Shown: positions 1 to 8,713 of the stretch, piece by piece
Layout of the letters: the number at the start of each line of letters is the position of its first letter
Numbering within the stretch: the first letter of the stretch is position 1
Source of the DNA: Eremococcus coleocola DSM 15696
Lineage (GTDB): Bacteria; Bacillota; Bacilli; Lactobacillales; Aerococcaceae
Assembly (NCBI RefSeq): GCF_000428865.1
Contig: NZ_AUAT01000001.1
Location: 93,383-157,382 of the forward strand
Length of the DNA stretch: 64,000 bases
Direction of reading: 5' to 3'
Program-made: the position numbers and the translations under genes
The notes under the pieces: model-generated
Told to the model about the DNA's origin: nothing
The model's database searches: none
Seen by the model: only the letters and a program-made list of their open reading frames with translations

Positions 1-1168
1 AATAAATTAAATATCCACCCGGTTTAAGCAAGGAACTAGTATGATTCAATAACTCTGCTTGAATTTCGGCCAAGGCTTGAATATGGTTGGCCTGTTTACT
101 ATATTTAATTTCAGGTTTACGACGCATCAAACCTAACCCTGAGCATGGTGCATCCAGATATATTCTATCATATAATTTACCATCTGTTGGTATAAATTTA
201 CTAGCATCTTCAACCTGCAAACTCACAAATTGAGATAAGCCTAAGCGTTGAAGATGGTCGTCTACTTTTGTTAATTTAGCCGAAGAAATATCTAAGGCTT
301 GTAATTTTCCGCCACCCAAATCTCGTAAAATTTGGGCAATATGTGTCGCTTTACCACCCGGTGCAGCACAGGCATCCAGTACAGTCATCCCTGCCTGTAA
401 TTTTCCTAAAGAAGCCACTAATTGACTCGATTCATCTTGAATCGTTAAAGCTCCCTGTTGAAATAGTGACGAATGAACGGGATTGCCTGATTCAAACCGC
501 AAACCCACTGGTGATATTGGACTAGCTTGACTCGTCAACCCTTCTTCTGATAACTGTTCCCGGGCAGCCTGACTATTTAAACCAGACTTGACGATTCGAG
601 CCGACACATAGGGTTCTTCTAATAAAGATCCTAATAAAGCTTCTAAATCTGCCTCACTGATTTGATGCTGAAGCTCTTTAATAATCCAAGGAGCGATTGA
701 ATATTTTACCGCAAGAGCTTGAAGTGGATTTTCTAGCTTATTTAAATCCAAATCGGCTCGACGTTGAAAATTGCGGAGAACCCCATTGACAAAGCCACCT
801 AGGCCAGCATGCCCAATTAGTTTGGCCATTTCAACTGCTTGCGAGAAAACCGCATGATCGGGAATACGGTCAAGATAAATAAATTGATAGATAGACAGGC
901 GCAATAAGCTGGCCACCCAATCATCGACTTTTTTCCCCTTTATAAAGGGTGCTAGAAAATAATCCAAACTATATCGTCTTTGAATGACCCCATAGACTAA
1001 TTTAACTACTAGATTAGTGTCTACTGGACTGAGACTGGTTTCTTGATGAAAACGATCGAGGAGGACATTTGAATATCCTCCATGGTTTTCCACTTGGTCA
1101 AGAATCAGTAAGGCTTGAAAGCGGGCTTGACTGGCTAATTTTCGAGCAACATTTTTCTTAACCTTCAT
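1..1168 (-). CDS. rsmB: 16S rRNA m5C967 methyltransferase RsmB (3' end outside the window)
   Basis: The minus-strand frame begins at ATG 1168 and runs open off the left edge, so the C-terminus is missing. The N-terminal third reads as a NusB-like RNA-binding domain, which is normal for RsmB. Further in are the SAM-binding motif DACAAPGGK and the DAPCSG motif with the catalytic cysteine, both typical of the Sun/RsmB family. The enzyme methylates C967 of 16S rRNA using SAM. Its start overlaps the fmt stop by 11 bases, which indicates translational coupling in an fmt-rsmB operon. The order priA-fmt-rsmB matches Bacillus. Confidence 0.95.
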   Translation of the reverse strand, partial: MKVKKNVARKLASQARFQALLILDQVENHGGYSNVLLDRFHQETSLSPVDTNLVVKLVYGVIQRRYSLDYFLAPFIKGKKVDDWVASLLRLSIYQFIYLDRIPDHAVFSQAVEMAKLIGHAGLGGFVNGVLRNFQRRADLDLNKLENPLQALAVKYSIAPWIIKELQHQISEADLEALLGSLLEEPYVSARIVKSGLNSQAAREQLSEEGLTSQASPISPVGLRFESGNPVHSSLFQQGALTIQDESSQLVASLGKLQAGMTVLDACAAPGGKATHIAQILRDLGGGKLQALDISSAKLTKVDDHLQRLGLSQFVSLQVEDASKFIPTDGKLYDRIYLDAPCSGLGLMRRKPEIKYSKQANHIQALAEIQAELLNHTSSLLKPGGYLIY

Positions 1169-2126
1169 GACCAGAACTCATTTCAAACACTTGGTTAACC
1201 AATTCATGGTCTGCCATTCCATTTAAATATTGTTTAACCGGCATTCTTTTTTTGCCATTAGGTTGAACTTCTTCAATGGCAAAATAAGTGTTTTGGCCTG
1301 CCTGAACAATCAGTTGGTCCTCGGTACTTGCTACAATTTGACCTACTTGACCTTGAGGAAAGTCTCCAGTAATTGGTCGGCCAGCCCAAATTTTAAACCG
1401 TTGCCCCTTTAACCGTGTAAAAGTTGAAGGAAAAGGTCTAAAGGCACGCACATGGCGGTCGATTTCAATGGCTGTCTGATTCCATTGAATTTCTTCTTCT
1501 TCTTTGCTGATATTAGGCGAGAAAGTTGCCTCTGCTTCATTTTGAGGCCAAGCTTGATCTGTCCCAGCAAAGACGGAGGGTAAGGTTTTTAATAATAAGT
1601 CACGACCTAGGTCGGCCATCTTAGCAAAAACATCAGCCACGTCATCCCGGTCAAGAATCGGAAGTGAGGCTTGGGCTAAGATATTGCCGGCATCCATTTT
1701 AGGTGTCATATAAATCAATGAAATCCCGGTTTCCTTCTCCCCTTTCCAAATTGCATAATGGATGGGAGCGCCCCCACGATATTTAGGTAGGAGTGATGCA
1801 TGGACATTAATGGCTCCATATTTGGGTGCATTGAGAATGGATTTAGGGAGAAACTGACCAAAGGCTGCCGTAATGATAAGGTCAGGCTTCATTTCAATAA
1901 TAGTTTTGGCTTGGTCAGACCCAGCTAATTTTTCAGGTTGAAGTACGGGAATCCCATAGGCTTGCGCCAATTCTTTGACTGGTGATGGAGTAATCACACG
2001 CTTCCGGCCTACCGGCCGATCAGGTTGTGTAACTACTGCCATTATTTCATAGGCCTGACTATCAATTAGGCCTTGTAAAACTGTACGGGAAAATGCCGGC
2101 GTCCCCATAAAAATTACTTTTTTCAT
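1158..2126 (-). CDS. fmt: Methionyl-tRNA formyltransferase
   Basis: The 322-residue product is full length for Fmt. It transfers a formyl group from 10-formyl-tetrahydrofolate to Met-tRNA of the initiator. The start MKKVIFMGTPAFS is characteristic. The catalytic triad is visible as N107 and H109 in INVHASLLPKYRGGAP, with D145 in TPKMDAG. The C-terminal OB-like tRNA-binding domain follows from about residue 205. The gene lies 14 bases downstream of priA and overlaps rsmB. A peptide deformylase gene, often found between priA and fmt in Firmicutes, is absent here. Confidence 0.98.
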   Translation of the reverse strand: MKKVIFMGTPAFSRTVLQGLIDSQAYEIMAVVTQPDRPVGRKRVITPSPVKELAQAYGIPVLQPEKLAGSDQAKTIIEMKPDLIITAAFGQFLPKSILNAPKYGAINVHASLLPKYRGGAPIHYAIWKGEKETGISLIYMTPKMDAGNILAQASLPILDRDDVADVFAKMADLGRDLLLKTLPSVFAGTDQAWPQNEAEATFSPNISKEEEEIQWNQTAIEIDRHVRAFRPFPSTFTRLKGQRFKIWAGRPITGDFPQGQVGQIVASTEDQLIVQAGQNTYFAIEEVQPNGKKRMPVKQYLNGMADHELVNQVFEMSSGHEG

Positions 2127-2140
2127 AAATTGCTTCCTTT

Positions 2141-4552
2141 CTACATAAAGAATAAAGGATCATTGTCAATGGTTACATAGATACCATTTTTAACTTCACT
2201 TTGATTGCTTTCAAGAATAATATCCAAAGCCTGGTCTATTTGACTTTTTTGCTTATATTTTAATAATAACTGAAAATAATATTGATTGTTAATTTTAGCA
2301 ATTCCTGATTGGCTTGGACCTAGTAAGATAAAGTCCCGATTAGTCCCTGTGATTGACTGGTTTAACTGACTTTTTAAATCATAAGCTTTACGAAGAGCCT
2401 TGCCTTCGTACTTACTAGAGACGGTAATTAAAGTCATAAAATAGTATGGTGGATAGGCTGCCATATGCCGTCGTTGCATTTCATAATAATAAAAGCCCTC
2501 ATAATCATGTTTTTGGGCAAAATGTAAGACATAGTGTTGTGGGTTATAAGTTTGAATAATAACTTGGCCTTGATAGGCACCCCGCCCCGTTCGTCCTGCT
2601 ACTTGAGTTAAGAGTTGGAAACTTTTTTCAGCGGCGCGAAAGTCTGGTAGGTTCAAAGAGGTATCAGCATTAATGACACCCACCAAGGTGACCTTTTCAA
2701 AGTCGAGTCCCTTAGCAATCATTTGGGTACCTAAGAGAATATCAGCTTGACCTTGACCAAATTGATTCAGGATTTGTTCATGTTGGCCTTTACGACGAGT
2801 TGTATCATTATCCATCCGTAGAATGCGAGCTTGTGGAAAAAGACTTTGTAGGCTTTCATACACCTTTTGAGTGCCAAGGCCATGCCCCCGTAAATGGCGT
2901 GAACCACACTGAGGACAGGTTTGCGGCACCTGCTCTCGATAATCACAATAGTGGCATTTAAGCTTAGCATCATGCTTATGATAAGTTAATGAAATATCAC
3001 AGCGAGGGCATTGTATAACATGCCCACATTCGCGACACATGAGATAAGAAGAATATCCCCGGCGATTTAATAACAAAATAATTTGTTCTTGCTTGTCCAA
3101 GCGTGTTTGGATAGCTTCTTTTAGCAAGGGGGAAAACTCATCAAGCGTTTCTTGAGCCAACATTTGTGACATATCTACAATTTGAACGGGTGGTAAAGGT
3201 GCTTGATTTACCCGATCTTTCATCGTAATAAGATGGTAATTGCCAACTTGAGCCCGGGTACGCGACTCAATTGACGGGGTCGCAGACCCCAGGACTAAAG
3301 GACAATGGTGGTATTTAGCCCGTAACTTAGCGACCTGACGTGCATGGTAACGTGGGTTGTCTGACTGTTTATAGGTACTTTCATGTTCTTCGTCCATGAT
3401 TATAATCCCAATGTTTTCTAAAGGAGCAAAGACTGAAGAACGTGCCCCAACAACAATTTTGGCTTCATGTTTGAGGATGCGACGCCATTCATCATAACGC
3501 TCCGCTGTTGACAAGCCAGAATGAAGAACCGCCACCCCTTGGCCAAACCGCCCCACAACCCGCTCAACCATTTGCGGGGTCAATGAGATCTCAGGAACTA
3601 ATAAAAGAGCTGTTTGCCCCTTTTCTACTACGCGGTCGATTAATTGTAGGTAAACCTCAGTTTTTCCTGAACCTGTGACACCTTCAACTAAGAAGGTGTC
3701 ATTTTTTTCTGTATCAATTGCTAAGGCAATTGCCTCATAGGCCCGTAATTGTTCCGGTTTAAGGTCCTGTTTTTGACTTCTTTCTAAATCCAAATGTTTT
3801 AACGGATCACGATATGCTTGGACTTGATTTAGACGTAACCACCCTTTATCTTGAGCCCGTTTAAGCACTTGATAATCAATCTTTGTATCTGTCATTACAC
3901 TTTTAGCGGGGATAGCCTGTTTATCATCCACATCACGTAAATAATTTAATAAAGCACGTAAGTTACGGTAGTTCGCTGGAGTGTTATCTAAAATAGCTTG
4001 ATAACCTGTCTGGTCCAGTAAGGGCTCGACCATTTTGATGTATTTCTGACTCGTTTGGTCAACCACATGGTATTCTAATTCAATTATTCCTTGGTCAACT
4101 AATTTACGAATACGATAGGCCGATAGCTTAGCTTCTAAGTCTTCCTTGGTTATAGCCTCTTGTGCTAAAATCCCCGTTTCGGCTTCAAAACTTTGTCGAT
4201 CATGAATCAGAATCCTAGTCTCATACTTAACCCGTAACATATTAGGTAACATGGCCTCAAGCATGGAAATCTCAAATACTTGTAAATCGTGGGCTAACTG
4301 ATGGGCCAAAGAAATCAATTCTTGGTTCAGAAATGGTTGATAATCCAGTAAAGCAGAAATTTCCTTTAATTTACCATCAAAGTTAGTTTCGTCAACCAGT
4401 TCAACAACAAAACCCAAAAGATGTCGGGAACCAAAGGGGACTTTCACCCGCATACCAACTTGGATTAAAGCTTCAAACTTTTTGGGAATCTTATAGTCAA
4501 AGGGGCGATTCACTTGTGCAACTGGAATATCCACAATAATCTTCCCAATCAT
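2141..4552 (-). CDS. priA: Primosomal replication restart helicase PriA
   Basis: The 803-residue protein restarts stalled replication forks by loading the replicative helicase. It has an N-terminal 3'-DNA-binding domain, then a superfamily 2 helicase core with Walker A VTGSGKTE (about residue 290) and the DEEH box IIMDEEHESTYKQ. Next comes the zinc cluster of paired cysteines (CRECGHVIQCPRC, then CHYC and CPQC) that marks PriA. It heads the priA-fmt-rsmB cluster. Its start codon is preceded by AGGAG inside a predicted hairpin; see the separate leader entry. coaBC, which usually precedes priA in Bacillus, is not present. Confidence 0.98.
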   Translation of the reverse strand: MIGKIIVDIPVAQVNRPFDYKIPKKFEALIQVGMRVKVPFGSRHLLGFVVELVDETNFDGKLKEISALLDYQPFLNQELISLAHQLAHDLQVFEISMLEAMLPNMLRVKYETRILIHDRQSFEAETGILAQEAITKEDLEAKLSAYRIRKLVDQGIIELEYHVVDQTSQKYIKMVEPLLDQTGYQAILDNTPANYRNLRALLNYLRDVDDKQAIPAKSVMTDTKIDYQVLKRAQDKGWLRLNQVQAYRDPLKHLDLERSQKQDLKPEQLRAYEAIALAIDTEKNDTFLVEGVTGSGKTEVYLQLIDRVVEKGQTALLLVPEISLTPQMVERVVGRFGQGVAVLHSGLSTAERYDEWRRILKHEAKIVVGARSSVFAPLENIGIIIMDEEHESTYKQSDNPRYHARQVAKLRAKYHHCPLVLGSATPSIESRTRAQVGNYHLITMKDRVNQAPLPPVQIVDMSQMLAQETLDEFSPLLKEAIQTRLDKQEQIILLLNRRGYSSYLMCRECGHVIQCPRCDISLTYHKHDAKLKCHYCDYREQVPQTCPQCGSRHLRGHGLGTQKVYESLQSLFPQARILRMDNDTTRRKGQHEQILNQFGQGQADILLGTQMIAKGLDFEKVTLVGVINADTSLNLPDFRAAEKSFQLLTQVAGRTGRGAYQGQVIIQTYNPQHYVLHFAQKHDYEGFYYYEMQRRHMAAYPPYYFMTLITVSSKYEGKALRKAYDLKSQLNQSITGTNRDFILLGPSQSGIAKINNQYYFQLLLKYKQKSQIDQALDIILESNQSEVKNGIYVTIDNDPLFFM

Positions 4553-4620
4553 AGGTTCAACTCCTTTTAACCTGTCATAAAAAGAGAGCGGGAGAACAGG
4601 TTTCTAGCTTGCCAAAACCT
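4553..4620 (-). promoter_or_regulatory. priA 5' leader with overlapping alternative hairpins
   Basis: Reading the minus strand toward priA, four short complementary blocks follow one another. A is AGGTTT at 4615-4620, B is AAACCTG at 4597-4603, C is CAGGTT at 4569-4574, and D is AACCT at 4553-4557, touching the ATG. A can pair with B, B with C, and C with D. The C:D hairpin has an 11-base loop that contains the ribosome site AAAAGGAG. A:B plus C:D would hide the ribosome site, whereas B:C would expose it. The complementarity is seen directly; regulation is inference. Confidence 0.45.
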
Positions 4621-4661
4621 CTATCATCCCACCCCTAGCTTTGTGGTTTTCTTGGTGGTCT

Positions 4662-4707
4662 GTTTTATCTATTGATAAACTCCTGTGAGCCACCCAAATA
4701 GATAAAC
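4662..4707. repeat. 11-bp inverted repeat upstream of priA
   Basis: GTTTTATCTATT at 4662-4673 is mirrored by AATAGATAAAC at 4697-4707, matching over 11 bases with one extra T. The 23-base spacer lies between rpoZ and priA. It could be the first hairpin of a longer priA leader or a protein-binding site. I found no convincing promoter next to it. Confidence 0.4.
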
Positions 4708-4731
4708 ACAATCATATTTAATATAAATTAT

Positions 4732-4757
4732 GGCTGAAACATTTATTTGTTCCAGCC
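4732..4757 (-). terminator. Terminator-like hairpin after gmk-rpoZ
   Basis: A 10-bp stem with one mismatch (GGCTGGAACA / TGTTTCAGCC) lies 12 bases beyond the rpoZ stop. The T-rich tail is weak on the minus strand (ATAATTTATATT) and better on the plus strand (ATTTTTAT). Termination may therefore be partial. Confidence 0.5.
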
Positions 4758-4769
4758 ATTTTTATCCCA

Positions 4770-4967
4770 TTATTTATCAACGATTTCTAACTTATCTGCG
4801 ACTACTTCTTCTAAAGCTTGCCCCACTGGTTTAACTGATTGGTAGTCATCTAATTGATATTTCTTATGGGCTTGCATCTCATGCGCACGTTTACTTGCTA
4901 AAATAATTAAACTATAAGTTGAAGGAACTCTCTCAACCAACTTATCAATTGAAGGATATAACATCAT
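4770..4967 (-). CDS. rpoZ: RNA polymerase omega subunit
   Basis: The 65-residue product starts [20 protein letters not shown] and contains the conserved ASKRAHEM segment of omega, which helps assemble and stabilise RNA polymerase by holding beta prime. Length is normal for Firmicutes. Its ATG overlaps the gmk stop codon by four bases, so the pair is translationally coupled. The gmk-rpoZ pairing is near universal in Firmicutes. Confidence 0.97.
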   Translation of the reverse strand: MMLYPSIDKLVERVPSTYSLIILASKRAHEMQAHKKYQLDDYQSVKPVGQALEEVVADKLEIVDK

Positions 4968-5605
4968 AGGTCTTCATTTCCTTTCTGAAAATAATCACGA
5001 ATTTGACTCTGAATTTGGTCTACAACGCGATCTACTTTTAAATGTTCGCTTTGGATAATTGCATTTACCTTTTGAACGGCATTTGAAACTTGATCATTCA
5101 CTACAACATAGTCATAGTGTTTCATCATTTCAATTTCTTCTCTAGCTTTCTGCATACGTTCATAAATGACTGCCATATCATCAGTGCCACGGCCAATAAT
5201 ACGTGATTCTAACTCATGGAGATTAGGTGGTGCGAGAAAGATGAAAATTCCCTCAGACATCCGTTCACGTACCTTTAAGGCACCTTGAACTTCAATTTCT
5301 AAGAAAACATCTTTCCCTTTGGCTAAATTTTCTTCTATTTTTTCAATGGGTGTTCCATAGTAATTCCCCACGTATTCTGCATATTCAAGTAATTTGTCAT
5401 GACGAATAAGTTCTTCAAAATGAGAACGTGTTACATAATAATAGTCTACCCCATCTTGCTCCCCAGGCCGCATTTTGCGGGTGGTTGCTGAAACAGAATA
5501 TACATAGTTAAAAATATTGTTTTCAAAAATAGCTGCTCTTACTGTACCCTTACCTACACCAGAAGGGCCAGATAGGACAATCAGCAATCCTCGTCGATCC
5601 GTCAT
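4964..5605 (-). CDS. gmk: Guanylate kinase
   Basis: The 213-residue enzyme phosphorylates GMP to GDP with ATP. The P-loop [10 protein letters not shown] sits near residues 12-21, and the GMP-binding segment [18 protein letters not shown] follows, as in all Gmk proteins. A GGAGG ribosome site precedes ATG 5605. It is first in the gmk-rpoZ operon. In Bacillus, remA lies upstream of gmk; here that place is taken by a divergent LexA-type promoter and a small gene. Confidence 0.98.
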   Translation of the reverse strand: MTDRRGLLIVLSGPSGVGKGTVRAAIFENNIFNYVYSVSATTRKMRPGEQDGVDYYYVTRSHFEELIRHDKLLEYAEYVGNYYGTPIEKIEENLAKGKDVFLEIEVQGALKVRERMSEGIFIFLAPPNLHELESRIIGRGTDDMAVIYERMQKAREEIEMMKHYDYVVVNDQVSNAVQKVNAIIQSEHLKVDRVVDQIQSQIRDYFQKGNEDL

Positions 5606-5711
5606 GATCTACCTCCATCTGTCTGCCAATTTATAATCCCTATCATAACACATTAGAAGCTCAACTTAAATGAATTCTAGCATTTCTTCCAAATTTTTCC
5701 TAGAAAAACGC

Positions 5712-5761
5712 TTGACAAAACGAACAAGTGTTCGTATAATAAAAACACAAACACATGTTCG
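5712..5761 (+). promoter_or_regulatory. Promoter with two LexA (SOS) boxes
   Basis: TTGACA (5712-5717) and TATAAT (5735-5740) are perfect core elements with a 17-base spacer. The spacer ends with CGAACAAGTGTTCG (5721-5734), an exact match to the Gram-positive LexA box CGAAC-N4-GTTCG. A second box, CAAACACATGTTCG (5748-5761), differs at one position and covers the expected transcription start. The box centres are 27 bases apart. LexA bound here would block the polymerase completely, so this should be a tightly repressed, strongly inducible SOS promoter. Confidence 0.93.
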
Positions 5762-5773
5762 CATAGAAAAGAG

Positions 5774-6142
5774 ATGAAAGAAATGGAATCACCAATTAAA
5801 TACAACTTCATAGTACACTTAAACCAAGAAAAAAATAAACTAGTTAATAAGTTAATGGATACCTTTAATTTGGCTGAATTCCGGGCGCCCCTTTCTACTA
5901 CTATCATGCCGGTCACTCAAGTTGAACAGACCCTTAACCAACATTATGTAAGCCTAGACCCAATTTATATTGAATTTGAATACTACAATCATCAGAATAA
6001 AATCCAAGAAGATTACCGGGTTGTTCAAGTACTTGCACCGATTAACCATGAACGACACGTTCAACTGCTAGATTGTCAAACCCATCAACAATTTTCTTTA
6101 AGCCTTCAACAAATCCTAACGGTCTCTGCCAAGGCCGCTTAG
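5774..6142 (+). CDS. SOS-controlled small protein, possibly YolD-like
   Basis: This is a monocistronic 122-codon gene directly behind a double-LexA-box promoter. ATG 5783 (MESPIKYNF) is an equally good start, and neither has a strong ribosome site. There is no signal peptide or membrane segment. Residues about 73-118 show alternating hydrophobic strands (IYIEFEYYN, RVVQVLAPI, HVQLLDC, FSLSLQQILTVS). This resembles the C-terminal part of YolD-like proteins, which usually accompany SOS-induced Y-family polymerases. No polymerase is adjacent, and the N-terminal YolD signature is not evident, so the family call is tentative. SOS control is much surer than function. Confidence 0.6.
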   Translation: MKEMESPIKYNFIVHLNQEKNKLVNKLMDTFNLAEFRAPLSTTIMPVTQVEQTLNQHYVSLDPIYIEFEYYNHQNKIQEDYRVVQVLAPINHERHVQLLDCQTHQQFSLSLQQILTVSAKAA

Positions 6143-6152
6143 GATATATAAG

Positions 6153-6208
6153 AAAGACTTGTCTAGGGAAAGCTAGTATCTATTAGCTTTCTAAGACAAG
6201 TCTTTTTT
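6153..6208. terminator. Strong bidirectional terminator
   Basis: AAAGACTTGTCT pairs with AGACAAGTCTTT around an inner AAAGCTA/TAGCTTT stem, followed by a T run. It separates the SOS gene from the convergent ThiT-like gene. Confidence 0.88.
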
Positions 6209-6210
6209 AT

Positions 6211-6810
6211 TTAATCATTTAATAAAGAAGAAGTTTCTTTACGTGATAGATAACGACTATGAGGAGGAATAATTAATTTCGGCCAAAGTCGAGCCACAAT
6301 TGAAAGGATTCCCCCTGTAATTAGCCCTGTTAACAAACAAGATAACCAAAAATTAAGCGATGTCAAGCTAAATTGGTTTGAAGCTTGTAGTAAATAACTA
6401 GCCAGTAGAAAAGCTAATAAATAATAAACTACTGAGACCAAAATGCTTGCTGTTATTATATTCAGGTAGACAGACGAATAACGACGATTATTTAGGGTTT
6501 TTTGTGTATTTTTGGTAAATAACCCTAACAAGACTAAACTCATCACTGGAACCAAGTAACGCAAGATTAGGGGTAACCATTGATGTTCTTGACCAATAAA
6601 CCAACCAACACCAAGTCCAGCTAGAGCTCCCGTCAGGATTGCTGCAGGTGCGCCTTGGCGTAAACCTAGCCAAATTAAAGGTATAAGAAACAAAGCAAAG
6701 CGATAAGGAAGTTGATTATTTAAGACTTGGTAAGCTACAAAAGCTAAGCCTAAAGCCAGAATTAAAGCAATCAAGCAGTCGCCCAACAAGCGGCGAGTTC
6801 GTTTATTCAT
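6211..6810 (-). CDS. ThiT-like ECF transporter S component (putative thiamine uptake)
   Basis: The 199-residue protein is very hydrophobic, with about six membrane segments, no ATPase motif and no signal peptide. The pattern LIPLIWLGLRQGAPAAILTG followed by a glycine-rich loop resembles the ThiT substrate-binding subunit of ECF transporters. Such subunits borrow a shared EcfA-EcfT module encoded elsewhere. ThiT is usually nearer 190 residues, so length fits. It begins 17 bases after rnjB in the same direction and is probably cotranscribed. No TPP riboswitch is visible. Thiamine specificity is inference; another ECF S component is possible. Confidence 0.6.
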   Translation of the reverse strand: MNKRTRRLLGDCLIALILALGLAFVAYQVLNNQLPYRFALFLIPLIWLGLRQGAPAAILTGALAGLGVGWFIGQEHQWLPLILRYLVPVMSLVLLGLFTKNTQKTLNNRRYSSVYLNIITASILVSVVYYLLAFLLASYLLQASNQFSLTSLNFWLSCLLTGLITGGILSIVARLWPKLIIPPHSRYLSRKETSSLLND

Positions 6811-6827
6811 AGGTTATTTCTCCTTTA

Positions 6828-8513
6828 TTAACCTTCATCTTCAGGCTGATAACTAGAGCCTTCCATAATGATTGGCAAAATGACTGGACGTCGTTTGGTT
6901 TCCTTAAAGAGGTATTTACCAATTTTCTCACGTAGATCTGATTTCAAATTACCCCAGTCAAAATCGTCTTTGGCTAAATGTTCTTCAAGCACATCTAGGG
7001 TCATATCGGAACATTCTTCAATCAAATCTAAACTAGTCTTCATGAAAACAAATCCTCTTGAAGTTATTTGTGGCCCAACCAAAACACGTTTAAGTCGGCG
7101 AGAAATTGTAGCAACTACCACAAAAATACCATCTTCACTTAAAATACGACGATCTCTTAAGACCACATTCCCTATATCCCCTACGCCTGAACCATCAACG
7201 AGTACATCGCCAGCTGGCACAGAAGCAGCGATATTGACTGAATCCTGTTTAAATTCAATGACATCACCTAAAACTGGCATCAAAATTTGATCATCAGTAT
7301 AGGCTAGTTCTTGGGCTAACTTAGCATGGGCATGTAAAGTTCTAGACTCACCATTAACTGGAATAAGATAATGGGGTTTTAAGAAATTCAACATAAACTG
7401 AAGGTCATTTTTATTAGCATGTCCAGAAACTTGTGCGTCTTCCTTAATCGAACGAACACTGGCACCAGCCCGGTAAATCATATCTGCCGTTTTAGCTTGG
7501 GTCGTTTCCATGGCAACAGATGGGGTTGTCCCTATATAGACTAAATCCCCTTCTTTTAAATGAACCGTTTTATGACGATTATTAGCCATCGCTTGCAAGG
7601 CTTTGATAGGTTCACCCACATTACCAGTTTCTAAGACAATAATTTTATCATCTGGGGTCTTAGTCATATCTTTCATTTGGCCAATGACATCTTTACTTGG
7701 AATCTGAATCTTATCAAGTTTAATAGCAACATCAATTAATTGCATTAATTGGTTACCACCAAAAAATACGGTCCGACCAGATAAGTAAGCCGCATTCAAA
7801 ACTTGTTGAATCCGGGCGATATTAGAACCAATACTAGCAATAATGACCCGTCCAGGTGTATTCATAAATGTATCTGCCATATTTCCAACAATCGTGGTGA
7901 CAGAATCATTGTTGGTCAAAATTTCTGCATCGGCTGAGTCACTTAGTAAAGCCAGAACACCCTTTTCACCAATATCGGTTAAACGGCCGAAATCTGTTTT
8001 ATACAATTCTGAGGCAGAAGAATCAAATTTAAAGTCACCCGTATAGACAATAGCTCCTAAAGGCGTTGAGAGTACAATCCCTACTGATTCAGGGATGGTA
8101 TGGGTGGTTTTAAAGAAAGAAACTGTAGAAGTCTCAAATTCAATTTCAGTTTCCGCATCAATCACAAAGAAATTATCCAAATGCTTCCCTAAACCAGCTG
8201 CTTTAGCATCTAACTTAGCTAGTTCAATCGTTAAATCGGTTCCGAATACAGGAGCTTCTAGCGTATCTAATAAGTAAGGTAAGGCACCCATGGCATCCGC
8301 ATGCCCATGACTTAAGAAAATACCAACAACCCGTTCCTTATTTTCTTCTAAATAGGTAAAGTCAGGAATTACTGCATCAATACCTAACATTTCGTCTTCA
8401 GGGAAGACCAAACCACAATCGAGCACATAAATGGCCTCATCTATTTCGACCACATACATATTCTTGCCCTCTTCGCGTACCCCGCCAAGAGGAATAATTT
8501 TAACTGCATTCAT
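6828..8513 (-). CDS. rnjB: Ribonuclease J2-type beta-CASP nuclease
   Basis: The start is ATG 8513 (MNAVKIIPLGG), which has a GAGGTG ribosome site five bases upstream. An in-frame ATG four codons earlier lacks one. The 561-residue protein has a metallo-beta-lactamase domain, a beta-CASP insert and a C-terminal domain. The metal motif reads H69-G-H71-A-D73-A74 instead of HxHxDH. Loss of the last histidine is typical of RNase J2, the weakly active partner of RNase J1 in mRNA decay and 5' processing. Its position near pnp and rpsO is usual for Lactobacillales. Confidence 0.92.
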   Translation of the reverse strand: MNAVKIIPLGGVREEGKNMYVVEIDEAIYVLDCGLVFPEDEMLGIDAVIPDFTYLEENKERVVGIFLSHGHADAMGALPYLLDTLEAPVFGTDLTIELAKLDAKAAGLGKHLDNFFVIDAETEIEFETSTVSFFKTTHTIPESVGIVLSTPLGAIVYTGDFKFDSSASELYKTDFGRLTDIGEKGVLALLSDSADAEILTNNDSVTTIVGNMADTFMNTPGRVIIASIGSNIARIQQVLNAAYLSGRTVFFGGNQLMQLIDVAIKLDKIQIPSKDVIGQMKDMTKTPDDKIIVLETGNVGEPIKALQAMANNRHKTVHLKEGDLVYIGTTPSVAMETTQAKTADMIYRAGASVRSIKEDAQVSGHANKNDLQFMLNFLKPHYLIPVNGESRTLHAHAKLAQELAYTDDQILMPVLGDVIEFKQDSVNIAASVPAGDVLVDGSGVGDIGNVVLRDRRILSEDGIFVVVATISRRLKRVLVGPQITSRGFVFMKTSLDLIEECSDMTLDVLEEHLAKDDFDWGNLKSDLREKIGKYLFKETKRRPVILPIIMEGSSYQPEDEG

Positions 8514-8653
8514 ATAGCACCTCATATATATTTATCTATTTTTCTTGTTTACAATCGTATTTAGTATAACACATTCTTAACTTAATTTAAAAAGCATCTG
8601 ATTACTAGCGTCCTAAAAGATTTTTGCCTTAATTGCGCAAGTTTTTTACATTA

Positions 8654-8700
8654 CAAAAAACCCAATCAACAAAAGGAATTAACCTATTGCTAATTGGGTA
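8654..8700 (-). terminator. pnp terminator
   Basis: On the minus strand, ACCCAAT and ATTGGGT form a stem followed directly by TTTTTTG, just past the pnp stop. The loop is long, at about 26 bases. Confidence 0.72.
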
Positions 8701-8713
8701 ATATAGACAAATT

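Noticed and set aside
6811..6827. TPP riboswitch for the ThiT-like gene
   Set aside because: The gap to rnjB is only 17 bases and holds no THI-box sequence.
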